From Chionis minor (lineage: Eukaryota; Chordata; Aves; Charadriiformes; Chionididae), in contig VZSF01001062.1 in assembly GCA_013398295.1 (NCBI GenBank), positions 373,677 to 437,676 on the forward strand: 64,000 nt of DNA, read 5' to 3'. Both the position numbers and the translations under genes were made by a program. Below are positions 30,367 to 43,229 of the stretch, piece after piece. The notes under the pieces are model-generated. The model saw only the letters and a program-made list of their open reading frames with translations, made no database searches and was not told the origin of the DNA. Positions within the stretch are counted from its first letter, which is position 1; every line of letters begins with the position of its first letter.

Positions 30367-33300
30367 CTCCCCCTCCTCTGGCTTCAGGACAGTCACCATG
30401 TTGACTGGTGAAAATGAAAATTTCAAAATGAAGGGTGAAGGATGTCCCTGTCTGGAGGACTCAGCTGGGGAAGCTGAGCCTGGTCGGACTGCACCCCAGT
30501 GGCCTGGTGGGAGCTGCAAGGACCTGACTGCATGCCTTCAGGCTGAGAAGGAAGCTGAACACAGATTTTCCGTTTCCTTGGTAAGTATTCTGCCCAGTAG
30601 GCTAGGAGCTGACTTCATTTTATCATTTATATTTGCAGTTTTGTTTTACATTTTATTGACTGCACACATGAACACATGCAATTAATTCTCTCAGGAACAT
30701 GCAAAAGAATTGGAAATATTATAGCTATTGGTGAAAAAGTGCATATGACTGATTATTCTCATTTTTAAAACATGCAACTTGGAAATGCATCTTGATCTGG
30801 GAAGGAAAAATACTGTTTGCCTTTGGTGACCAATCACACAGTCCAACTAGTACGCAAGCAACAACTGTGGCGCAGCATTCACAAGTAAGTACACAGTCTG
30901 CAAGATGTTCCCATGCATTATTCAGTGAATAATTCTAAATAATGAAAACACCAAAATCTGCGTGTAGATGTAATACGAGGGACCTAATTAAATACATTGT
31001 TTAATAAGAGAAGTTGACCCAAGTCTAGTGAAGAACAGCAGCAGCTGTTCAGAAAATCTGTGGGTCTAGGCAACGTGAATTTACTGTGCGCTGCCAACAG
31101 TAATCCACGTCCAGCAGTCTGTAGTGGGTGGTAGGTACCATGCAAAGTGACGAAGCAGTTGCCAGACTACGTAAGCGTCACCCAGAGGCGACACCTTCGC
31201 TGCAAAGTCACCTTCTGAGTCATTTTCATTTCCAACATTGACTCATCTGGTGTTGACCGCGGCCGGCTGAGAGCCAGCTGTGGTGCTGGGCACCACCCGT
31301 GTGGCACCCTTCTGGGCTGTGCACACAGGGTGACCCCAGCTGCGGCTGAGAATCTGTGGGTACGCAGACTCCAACCTATCCCCCTCACTTCGCATTATGC
31401 ACGTGTTGAGACCTTTGTGCCTAGATTAGCCTTGAACTAACGGCAACACACATCTGAAACAATTCTTGCGGGCAAGATAGGTACTTATTTATATCAGCCT
31501 GGGGATGTTACAGCTTTGCATGCATTTGGTAGTTTTATTCTGAGCTGTAGCACATATTCAAACAGAGCAGAAGGGTAATTCTTGCTTCCCTTAAGGAACC
31601 CATAAAAGTAATTGGATGGGTAAAAGGCCCTGAACCGTTAATATAAAAATATCTTACAACCAACACCTTCTTGGAATTTTATTTCCCACATTATCATCTA
31701 GAGGAGAGGGGCTAAAGCTTATAGCTATGGTAGCAAATTTCCCTGTTGTTTTGAAAAATGTTCCTACTTGATGCAAAGCAAAAACCTTAAAAAAGTTACT
31801 GAAGGGCAATGGGAAATTACAGCGGATTTATATTTGAACAAGCAAAACTAGATCATGTTTTGCCAAGCCATAACTTGTCATAAAGCCAAACACAGGTAGG
31901 TAAATTGTAGTAAAAAGTTGCACATGTTTTCATTGATTTTTTAATTGCATTTTTAATTTTGTCCACGCAGCCAGTGTGTTGCTGGGTTGCAATTAAGACC
32001 TGGCAGTGCGAGAAAGAACAAGAAATTGAATCAGTCATTTGCTGAAAGTAAGCCAAAACCAACAATATGGAGAGAAAGGAAGGAACTTGCGAAAGATCTG
32101 CTTACTGTTTTATTTCCAACACTCAGCTCCTTAGCTTTAATAGTGCTTAAAATACCAGTCACAAGTCGTGGCTGTGAAGGCAAATACGCAATGTTTTCTG
32201 ATGATTGAGTGGTTTATTCTAAAGGCACCACAGGAGAAGAATGTCTTGGGGCTTCAGCTGGTTTTAAATGTTGTACAAGAAGTCAGCAAGAAATTGATCT
32301 AAAAGGTGCAGTAAACGGATTTACAAGTCTTATTGACTACTCTGCTGAGCTACTGCTTCCAAAAAGCTCTGAAGTCCAGGCCTGTACTAAAAGCTTTCCT
32401 TTCAGATATTCAGCCTGCACAATCTGCTGGCATTCAACATTGATACGCACTTTAATTTTTATTGGAAAAATACAAAAGGCAGGTTGATGAAGTTTTGTTT
32501 TTCTCATGTTTTCGTGATCTGAAATCAGAAGTGTTTTGGTGAATGTGGGTTCTTTGTGCAAACCCTCAAACTTTTGGGATGTGATGGGAGATAAACCACA
32601 CTTTATTTTACTTTAGTCCTTACAGAATTCCAAAGTACTGTGGTTGTATAGTTGTTAGGTTTTATTCAAAATACATCAGAAATCTGGATCAGGTTCTGTT
32701 TTTACTATAACCACAAAGTTGGGAAGGAAAGGCTGGTTGATTTTGCCTTCTCCTCTCAAACCTCTGTTTTTTTACCACTGTGAGGGAGCTTGGCTGTTAC
32801 CTGAATATGTGTAGTCACAGGCTGCAGTGCCATCCAGCCGTTGTGCAATCTTTTACATCCATGCCGGTAAGAGGCATGTCAAAATGAAGAAACGGCTGCC
32901 AAGTGGCTTGATGAAGAAGCTGTGTCTGTAAATTGTATTCTGATTTGGCATTATAGAGCAGGTGTGACCTCCACCTTTGGGGTTTGGTAGTGAAACAGTT
33001 CTGGCCAGTATTACCTCCTTCGCGGAGCTATAGCTGTGGGAACAGAGTTTGGATTATTATGGAGGGAGAAAGGGACCTGAGGGGAACAGCTTGGGATTTT
33101 GGAAAAACCTATACTTCTGCCCTTAATCGTAGGGCTCTGAGGTTATTGTTGTCCCAGGAATTTGGGCCAGAGCTCCCATGGCTAATTCTGGAGAGTCTCA
33201 CCTGTTCTGTCACTAAAACCGAGAACAGCAGGTCCTCTTGAAAAATGCGTTATCCTGAGCAGCTCCGGCAGTTGTCCTTGCTTGGAGCAGGTCTGCCTGT

Positions 33301-35836
33301 GACTGAACTTCTGAAATTCTACAACAGCAATCTTCAAGAAAGCCACAGAAACCCAGAAAGGACCCATGAGTCCTCTAGAAAGGCACAGAAAAATAACTCA
33401 TCCCTCTACTCCCAAAGTTTGTTTCCTAACCAAAATTGTTCTTTTGCAGCATCTCTGCATTAGGTTCCTCTTTGGAAGAGATGAATAATCTAAGCTGGAG
33501 GAAAAAAAAATAAATTAAAATTATTCCAGTTTATTTAGGGAAAATTATGAATGTGTGACCTATCCTTTCTTTGTACCTTCGACATGGAAAGAGACTGGCG
33601 GAGTTCAAGCCTAAGCAGAACTTCACCTGTGTTTTACCTTGTTGAACGACAACCATTAATAAAACCTTGAAGGTCATTCCATCAGGGTTAGCAAGCATGG
33701 AAGTGTTAATATCAGCCCCCCCCAAACTCTATTTGCATTTTCAAAAGCATTTTTAAAATCAAATAGACATCAAACCAAGGTGTATAAAGAACAGAGGAAT
33801 ACCTGTTTTCTAAAAAGCAAAAGTTGCAAAGAAAATTTTTCTCTCATTTGTAATGATATTCTGTCTTCTAGTACAAAATAGCTATGATATATTGGAAAGA
33901 AGTGAAAACAAAAGTAAAACCTCAAAAAATACAACCTTTCATTGTGTTTTGTTTTGGTTTTTGGGGTTTTTTTGTGGTTTTTTTTTTCTAAACTGAAGTG
34001 ATCAAACCTTTTTTTTTCTCTATTTTTCTCAGCACCATCCTTTTTCTCACCAGCAAAATATCACCATCAGATTTGAAAGAGGCTTTCCTCCTTCTTAAGG
34101 ACATTTCTTCAATGTGTCTCTGGCTTTGAATATATCTGTGCTGGATGTGACCAATTTAAGTAAGATTGGACGAAACAAGCAGAGTGACTGCAAAACCCGG
34201 GAGCGCTAACCAGGTTAGCTGTGAGCCTCACCATTTACCCACGCTCTCAGTCAGGCTTTCTGCTGAGCTTCATGTGGCTGTAACATCCTGCTGGCTACAC
34301 CCAAGTGAAACTACTGTCAAACTGCCTTGCCCACCTACGCCTGCATGAGCAGCACTGACTATGGCAGTAACATCCCCGCAGCGCTGGCACACTCCTAAGG
34401 CAGGATCTTCCCATCACCGCAATCCAGGCCTGCCGTTTGGAGGGGGAAATCTGCGAAGCAGTTATTGCAGGGTACAAGTTTCCAAAGATTTCTTATCGGC
34501 AGTGTGGGAACAGCAGCTTAAGTAAATTTAGATGAAGATTAGAAAAATATTTCCTGCTTGTGAAAGTAGAACAATATGCCAAGAACCCATATGGGAAGCC
34601 CATAATTGGTGCTTTTCAGCTTCAAAATGCAAGAAACAACCCTGCAATGTCAGGGAAGGATGAGACTGCTCTAAGTGATTTGTCTTCACCTCTGCTTTTT
34701 AAAACCTATATTCTGTATATTAGAGAGCTATTGACACACTGGGGCTAACATAACTCTGTGAATAGATCGTGAAGGCACATGGGTTGACGCAAGCACACCT
34801 TGTTTTGAACGATATACGAGGGATGTCCTTGCATGGTGGATCATGTGAAGGGAAAGGCTGGTGGCACACATCTCCACGTTCCACCTCTTCCTCCCCTGTG
34901 ACCACACGGGCCTCATACTTCACCAGTACTGCGCTCACCTTCCATGCATGTCTGAAACTGAGGAATTAGAAAGAAGATACAGTCTCATACTGGAAACACC
35001 AGTACACTGATGGAGGGGAGGGGAGGGGGTAGTGGCAATAGACAGGGAACAAAAGAAGAAATTAAATCCCCCATGGTGCCAGGGTAAATCTCTTACCTGG
35101 AATACTGTTCCAGTACAAAGTTCTTGTGAAGTAATTTTGGGCGTACAGATAGACCATGTCAGCTGTTCCTTGATTACAGGCTGTGAGTATGCTCTTGCCC
35201 ATGGTGTGTGTGGAGCAACTCTCTCCCTGCGGGGGGAGAGAGACGCTGGTGTACATCTGCCCTAGAGTAAGAGCATCCCCACGGGTGGGTACCCAGAGCA
35301 GCCAACAGCATCCTGTGTGTTCACATCCCAGCTTAGCCTGTGGTAAGCTGTTTGGGTAGCCTATGCAAAGATCTCAGGGAGAAAACAGCTCATTTAAGAC
35401 TTAAATATCAGCTTGCTTCTTCTAAAGGAGAGAGGATTGCCTGGCATATTTTAATCTGGAATTCATTTATAGTATTTATATTTGAATTCAGTAAAAGTTA
35501 CCAACGCTGACAAGGAAAAACTCAGTAGCTGTACAGCAGTGTCACAGACACTGCCATCAGGGCCCTTGGCATCATATGATATGATTAATATGAAATTCTC
35601 TGTTGCTACACTGTATCACTACAGTGTTTAACGTCTTTTGCTCAATGGATGCTGAAGGTGAGGACAGATATTTCATGCTAGGAGACAATTCATTATTCGA
35701 GGTGCAAAATCCTCTGCTATAAACCACAATACACCATCATTCAAATGAGTCACACACAACAGGAGAAAAATATGGAGAGAAAAGAATATTTTTTCCTCTT
35801 TCCTTCTGCAACATTTGGTTGGTTTGTTTTGGGGCT

Positions 35837-35880
35837 TTGTTTTGTATTGTTTTGTTTTCTTTTGTTTTGTTTTGTTTTTT
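35837..35880. repeat. (TTTTG)n simple repeat, imperfect
   Basis: Repeated TTTTG and TTTTC units run into a T6 tract. The unit is the same as in the repeat at 30330, but I see no longer shared flank, so the two are probably independent. Confidence 0.85.
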
Positions 35881-38800
35881 ACCCAACCACTGTAATTATA
35901 ATATATTATGGTTTGGATATTGGAGCATATGGGATACAGGGGTGTCCTCTCTATTTCATTTTGTACACTACTCCTCTGCAATTATGGTAGCAACAGGGCT
36001 CTAGTCGGCCTTGCTACACAACAGCCTTTTTTATCGTGTATTTTTTTTAGCTTTTCATGCTAAAAATATATCAATGGGCTAAAGTTTTTGTCTAAATTAT
36101 TCCATAAGTTTTTACATTCAGAATTCTGTTTTGGCCAGTATCAGTCCATTATGTTTTGTGTTTTAGCACAGCTGAGCAGGAGTTTTTGGTGTATTTTTCT
36201 TTTCTGAGCCACTATCTTTTATTTCACTCATAGTACCATGGGAATACATTTTCCTGTAGTATTTTCAGTCGCACATGTAATGGAAAACACAATGCACTTG
36301 ATGCCCTTTTTGTCAAGCCATTTGTTGTGTCTGTGTACATGTGGATACAGAGATAATATATATGTTTTAGTGTTTAATTATAGACCAAGTCATTTTCGTC
36401 TGATAGAAATCTAATCTATTCTGTGAAGATGACCATTGTGTAACAGAAGAAAATAATATGAGCACCGGACAAAGAATGCTAAACAATTAAACCCTGAATG
36501 CACAAAACTCATTACTGGATTCCTTTTGTGTCAGACCTGCTTTACTCTACTCTGCTGTTGATGACTGGGGTTCCCACTGACCCAGCTATCACATAATTAT
36601 GAAAAACAGGACATGCACAACAATAGCTACAAAGGCCCAGAAAGGAAATTACAGCATCATGACCGTTTGCCACATATACAAAGACGTGCTCCAAGATGAC
36701 AGATGTATAGCTCAGGAATGGCTGGTGCTGTTGTGGGACTCAGAGAAGCTCGTCCAGTGCCTAGGAAGACTGGTTTCTCTTGCAAGCTCATGTTCGTGCT
36801 GGTCATAAGAGGTGGGTTCACGTGCAGAGGAATGACTTGATCAGCAGTAGCAGCTGGAGAGCATGGCGTTCCCATGGGGAGCCACTCAGCTGGTCATTTC
36901 CCATCCGTAGGGCACAGTGGAGACCATGAACCCCCCGTTCCAGCTACCAGGTGCTCTGTGCATGGATGTATTGGTGCAGAGTCCAGACTTGAAACAGCAT
37001 CTGCAGAAAGCTTAATAGTCTATGTTATTCTGAGGAGGAGATTAGACAGCCCAAAAGCCCTCCTGCTCTTACAGTGTATGACAATTTGCTCTTAGATTTT
37101 TTTCATGTTAGGCTTTAAGACACACAAAAGCAAGTGAGAAGTGATGAAACCATGACAGGGAGAGCGCTGATGCTGACGTGTTTTGCAACAGCCAGCCCTT
37201 GTAGACTAACAAAGGCCCCACTTAGCACCTCAGGGTACATGGCAGGAGGAATGCTGCTGCGTGCAGTCATACCAATAAATCCAGTAACACCAAGTCTCCC
37301 ACTTGAGTGTCTACCTGCCTCACGACAGCAAGCATGCAGCACACGGGTCCCCAGGGAGACGGACTTCTTGCCTGGAGCCCACTTTGCCGGCTTGTTGAGC
37401 AAAAAGGCAGACAGCATGCACCCACCATCATCACCTGAGAGGCAAAAACTGGTCCTGGAGGGAAGCCCTGACTCTCCATGGCCCGAGGGACAGCTAATAT
37501 GGTCGTGCCTGTCTCGGTGGATACAGGTGCCAAAAAAGCTCCAGCACTTTCAGGCTGGCTTTCATGCATGATGAAGGTGCGTGTGCAGTGTCACTGAAGG
37601 AGTGGTTGTGTGTCCCAGAAGGCATCAGGGAATGTCTGTGCCTCTGGGACACCCAGGCTGCAAAGGCCTTGCAGAGAACCTCTGTAGCCATTGTGTTTGG
37701 TTTGATTCCTGCACGTTCATGTTGCCCAAAGCTTCAGTGGCAGATGTGGTGTGACGTTGACGTGAGACCCCTTCCTGCACGTGCAGAAAGGGTAGATGCC
37801 AACAGCTCAGGTACTCTGCCTCAGGTACAGCCACCATAGAGATGCGGCTGATGGCAAACCTCGATGCAGCTCCTGGCCCCAAGTGTGCACATAGCAGGAG
37901 ACACCAACGGGGTCTGCGGGCAGGTAGCAAGATCCCAGGTGCTGCAAGTAGGGCTGATACAAGATGGTGCTGCTGGTGCAGGTGGGACTTTCCCATGTTT
38001 CCTTAATGATAGTGCTTTGCCCCTCGCAGGTTACTGTTTGAAGGATGCAACGATGTCATCTAGAAAAAGATGTGTGCAGAAGGCCCGTTGCTTTACCATT
38101 GCGAGGAGCTCTATCCCTCCCTCTTCCTGTTCTGCTCTGAGCAGACCAGATTATCCACTGACCCAGGATGGATGAGAAATGCCAACCTTGGTAAGTGAAA
38201 TCATAACCTCACCTTTTCCAGGGCTACTTCATTCCTAGTGGGCTCATGACTTTTTGGGAGCTTAACTTCCCAGCTGAACGTGACTTAATGTGGCAGACCT
38301 TCTTCAGTTGGGGTTTCTTTGTGTCTGTTTTTTTTTTTTTTTCTTTAAAATACATATTTTAAATATAAATCTGAGGAGGCAGAAAGTCTGGGTATAGATT
38401 TTTGGCATTTTTCTTTCTGTTGCAGAGGAGAAAAATGTTTTTTCCCTAGATCTGGTATATGCTAAATGGTTTCTGTGAGATTGCTTATGGACTTTGATTA
38501 CACAGTAAACGTATAAATTCCAAGCTGTATTAATAGCCATCAGTTTGGTGACAAAAGTCTGCTTGGGTGCGGGGTGAGGGAGGAATGGAATGCAAGTTAA
38601 TGCGGCAGAGGAGGAGGTCGGGGAGCTGTGTGCTTCTGGAAAAAACTGCTAGTGGGAATCAAAAGGAGTGTAAAAATGCAGCCAGCCATCTAGACTTCCT
38701 CTTGCTGTTTTTGTGAAGACATTCTTTGTCCAAAAGAGGAACGAGAAATTACAATGGGCTGGGCAGTTGCTGCTGGAGGTGTAGGGAGCATTGCTGGTAG

Positions 38801-41800
38801 TGAAGGGGAGGCGAGGATCTTAGAAGAAGGACCAGATGAAACTGTGGATGGAACTAATAGATGTGGTGTGGGATTTGCTGCTGCATACACCGGGTCACTC
38901 ACTCACCAGGGAACAAGACACTCTGCTCAGCATAAACATAATGGACCTGTGGAAAAAAATGCAACCCTAGGTGTCATCATTAGAGTCAGGGGAATAACTT
39001 GTACATGCCAGAGGGTGCCATACTGAAGAGATCTCATCTGGAAGTGTGTATATAGGTCTGTTCTCCTGTGTTTAGTGAAGGTGCTCAGATGGGAGTCGGC
39101 CAGAAGGAGGCTCCTAGGACTGCCATGGCAATGGTTGCCTGTCCTAAGAGATGGGCTCCCAGCTTCTTGCTTTCACTGGCAGAGAAAGGGACATTGCCAG
39201 TCCCTGTGAATAGCCTGGGAAGCAGAGTGTTTTAAAGCCAAGAGGAAAAAGAGTAAGTTCCAACTAAGAGAAAATACCAACTTAAAACCAAAAGCATAAT
39301 AACTGTCCTTGAAAAAATTTCAGCAATGAATTAGCAGCAAATTTCTTTTGACTGTTGGAGTGAGGCATTTTAACATCTACTCATACTGCTGGGGACATAA
39401 ACCTGTTTTTACATTTTGCTTAATCTGTTTATGAAACAATACATTTTGATATATTTGCGTGGGGCAGCAGGGTCTGTCATCCATGGCCCTTCCAGCCTTA
39501 TTTTCCATGGCATCTGGGTTCCTAGGAGACTTTAGTTTAGGTAATGATTAGAGCAGATCTGGCATGGGAACTGCGTCTTTACAGGTGTAAGCCAGAACCT
39601 TAAGGGCTGTTCCTAGAAAGAGTGGAACGTGTTCATCTCATACTGTAAGATACAATTCCTTACTCAATGCCAGGCTGTCAATCATCAAGCATATTTGCTA
39701 AGAGTCTACCAAAAACTATTTTATCAAGGAGGAAAAGGTATATTTTTATGAACATTTGCAGCAAAAACCCTGCAAAACTCATAGTGTTTTGCAACTACGA
39801 CTTGACATGCAGCTTCGCCACAGCATTGTCTGACCCTGGCTGCAGCGGGCTGGGTGCCACAGGAAAGTTCACAGTAATGTATTTCATCTGAGCTGTATCT
39901 AGAGTGGTGGCAGCTACTGGTTTGGATGTGGCAGCCCTTGTCATGGTGAACCACTCATTTGGGACGCTGAGAGAGGGTTACTGCGGGGTTGGTAAAGGAA
40001 CAAGACTGAGCCTGCACAGAAGAAAGTGGTGTACATTGCCTGGTTAGGTAAAGCTCATGTGTGCAAGCTCACAGCCATGGGTCAGAGGGAGAGGAATTAC
40101 CTGGGAATCCTCTGTGCAAAGCCCACCTGCGACGCAGCTAGGCTCAGCGGCCAAGACAGTCTACACCTCCAAAGCAAGCTTCCCAAAGCACAGGAGTTTT
40201 CCCTTTTTGTACTTCAGCTTTCCAGGGTCACTAATCCAAATCTGGCTCAGATGCTTAGTACAATGACCTGGCAACATGAGCCTTCTTGAATATTTATAAG
40301 AGAAATATACAGGTGTCTCAACCTACTTACCTCGTCTGTGTAGTTAACGCTCTGACAGAGCATTCAAAGCCTTAGTGATGGTCTCAGGAAAGGCATCAAT
40401 GTGCTGAAAGAAAGACCCTCTGCATTTTCCTAAACGGTAAAGTGGCTCCTCTTACCGGCACAAAATATTTTGGAATTTTTTAAAAAAAGAATGTTCTTCT
40501 GTAGCACTTGCATGGCCACCTTCTCAATGGACACGTATGGTATTTAAATGAAATACCAGCCAGCACATGCAGTCCTGCAAGAAGCAGTGATTTCTCTTGA
40601 AAATTTAGAAATTACTTGCCCTTAGGCTCTTGTAAATGGTTATAAGCTTAGTCTTATTGCACTCATTCTTCTGGAAGAGGGGTAGTATCTGTGGTGTGAT
40701 GTTTCATATCACACATGAAAAGGAAATCTTTCTCATTGTGTGCATTGGAGTAAGCTCAGTAGCCCATGGTGCTGGCAAATAAAACAAAGCTCAGAGTTGA
40801 GCAGAACCTCAGAAGATTCAGAATTGCCCCAGAAAGTGTTCAATTTGTTAAAGAAAGCCCTCCAAAGCTTCTCTGGGACTTCCAAGTCCATCCCTCCTGC
40901 TGCCCAGGGAGGACACAGGGAGCTCCCTCCTCCCCCTGCCCTGAACCTACAGGCACCCACATGCAGATCAGATTTGGGGTGCTCCTGCTGATGCCTGGAG
41001 CCTGGGGAGGGGCCACAAGACCCTCTCCCACAGGCAAAGCATCGTAGGTTGGGTGAGTCCCTTGGAAAGGTACCGTCTCCAGCATGCTCAGGTTCTGATT
41101 TGGGGAAAAAAGCATATTTTTCTATTAAAAAGCGTTATTAATCAATTCAGGGAGGTTCTATGACCTTTGTTACAAAAGTGGTCAGGTCAGATGATCACAG
41201 TTGCCATTATCTGCCCTTACACAATGTATTTAGTTTATATATAGTGGGATTTAGCTCACTTAATATAAAGAACTAAAACCACAGCTACGTACCTTGCAGG
41301 GCGGGCTTACAGGGTCCCCGGGTAGGTACTCCCTGTCAGAGATGTGGCCGCTCGAGCAGCCCAGCTCTGCTAAACCCGAACCGAAACTCTGCTCCATCTT
41401 GTTGTTCCATGAATAAAGGACTGTCAATGCTTAATGATATTCCACTGCCAACCCAGTGTCATCGTTTGCCAGAATTGTCATCCACAAGGAGATAATGAAA
41501 GAAAGGAGGTAGGCAAGCCTTGTAGCTAACATCAGGTTTTCACACCAATGTAAACACACAAAACCAAATGGAATTAATACATAGACCAAGTCCCCAGTTT
41601 AGTACAGGCAAATTCTCATTTTCCTCTGTCAATTCTCAGATTCTACATCCAGCATTGAAACTATTACTTTTTTGTGCCGGTCTGATGAGTGTGTTTGGCA
41701 AAACACTCTGGAATTGCAGAGAAAATTATAACCTTCTCACCCAGTTTTTTCTAACCACCATGCAGAATATGTTAGAAACATAGCACTTTACTGCAGAATT

Positions 41801-42184
41801 TCATAGGATTGTTAAAATACATTGAAAGGAGATTATTCTTTATAACAGATACTGGGTTTTGGAATAATTTCTTTGTATACCTACTGACCTTAGCACCATT
41901 ACTTACATGTAACTTTTCCATACAGAGGCAGGTATTAGACCTTTCAGAGGGCCCATAGCAGAGGTCTGACATAACCCCGCTGAACTGAACACAGAGGTCC
42001 CAACTTATTCTATGATGCGCTCTCTTTGTCCACCTCTGGGTAACTCTGGTGGAAAAGAAAAGGCATTTTTCACAGCCTAAAAATGGGACATGATAAAATT
42101 TAATGTTATAAGACCTGGCATTGTATAGCTAAATACAGGCACAATCATCCATCAAGTAGCCCTAATAAGTTGTACAGAAAAAAA

Positions 42185-42225
42185 TATTCCCATTTTATGG
42201 ATGAAGAAACTTAAGAAATAGTGTT
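42185..42225 (-). repeat. Possible MIR-like SINE core remnant
   Basis: 'cccattttatggatgaagaa' followed by ACTTAAG resembles the reverse complement of the MIR core ('ccattttacagatgaggaaa', ctga). It is short and degenerate; chance similarity cannot be excluded. Confidence 0.4.
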
Positions 42226-43041
42226 GAGAATAATATTTAGAAAAGGAAGGAGTACCTAGCTTTTCTTTAATAGATTATTTTTTAAAATGAAGGGGAGTGT
42301 CTGGACTTCAGACCACCTATTAGGAGAGAGGGGCCCAGAGCAAGACACCTTGAAAGTTTACACAAAATTAGAAACTGCAAACAGTATTGCTCAAGTCCAC
42401 CTCTATTTGATGTGGTTTAGAAAAGCTTTGTCCTCAAAGGAATAATAGTTTACTCTCTCATGTCTCACTAATGAGCCCTTCAGAAATGTAAAACACTTCC
42501 GTAAGGTACATACCTTGGTAAATGTCTCTTTTCCCCAAGGTGGCTGCTTGCACCAACAGAGGCAGAAACCATCTATGGCACTGCAGGCACAGGTTTGGCT
42601 GCTGGTGATTCCACCATGGACATACCCTAAAATAGTGTTTGACCATGCATCATTGCAGCGATTTGAAATGTACGCAGTATCAAACTGCCCTGATGTGGCT
42701 GTGGGACACAGTTCCTCCCCTGGAACTTGAGTCAGGCAGACTCCCAGCTTGCCTCTGGCACCTCGTGCTGCCTGCAATGTGCCAGATCCCGCTTCCCATC
42801 CATGTGTGAGTGGTGGATATCACTGGGCTCCCGGGTGGAGACCTGGGCTCCTTCCCCAAAGCTCCCTGAGCCTCCAGACAGCCACTGGAGGCAGGCTTAC
42901 CATATGCACTATTTCTTATCCTCAAAATACGCTTGTTTTTTGCCAGACAACAGATGACCTCTTGAATAGCTCCCCTGCCTTCAGAAAAAGCAATATCAGG
43001 GGTAATTTCTGGAACCCACTTCCCCTCCCCATTTTTCCCTG

Positions 43042-43219
43042 TTGTTTTTTTCTTTTTTTTTCTTTTTTTTACTCCTCTTGTGTCCTTTTATTCCAAAGCA
43101 GGTATGTTCACCCAGGGTGTCACCACTCACTCGCAGCTTTTTCCTCTATTGCCTTCTATTCCTCTTCTATTCCTCTTCTATTCCTCTATTGCCTCTATTT
43201 CCTCTATTTCCTCTTTTGC
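43042..43219. repeat. Pyrimidine-rich tract with TTCCTCT minisatellite
   Basis: A T-rich tract with regular C interruptions (43042-43070) is followed, after unrelated sequence, by a tandem array at 43141-43219. The array is built from variants of an 8-11 bp unit such as TTCTATTCCTC and CTATTTCCT. It gives an artificial run of open frames on the + strand (42749-43228 and others) with repetitive Ser/Phe/Leu/Tyr content. I reject those as genes. Confidence 0.85.
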
Positions 43220-43229
43220 CGTGTCTGAC

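Larger units (their letters stand above)
26640..43040. other. Intergenic DNA, no gene recognised
   Basis: This stretch contains scattered open frames on both strands, the longest being 183 codons (30134-30685, +) and 177 codons (27232-27765, -). Neither resembles a known protein. The first runs straight through a (TTTTG)n repeat, a sign of chance. Other content is pentanucleotide repeats (30330-30366, 35837-35880), poly(T) at 38328-38342, an A- and G-rich run near 28780-28880, and weak MIR-like cores near 28575-28640 and 42185-42225. Nothing supports an exon with conserved splice sites. Confidence 0.65.

Noticed and set aside
30134..30685. 183-codon open frame on the + strand
   Set aside because: It reads through a (TTTTG)n repeat giving Phe/Val/Leu/Cys runs, and the flanking halves show no homology. 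It is overlapped by a 94-codon frame on the other strand.
42749..43228. 159-codon open frame on the + strand
   Set aside because: The C-terminal part is the translated pyrimidine tract and minisatellite; two other + frames are open over the same repeat.
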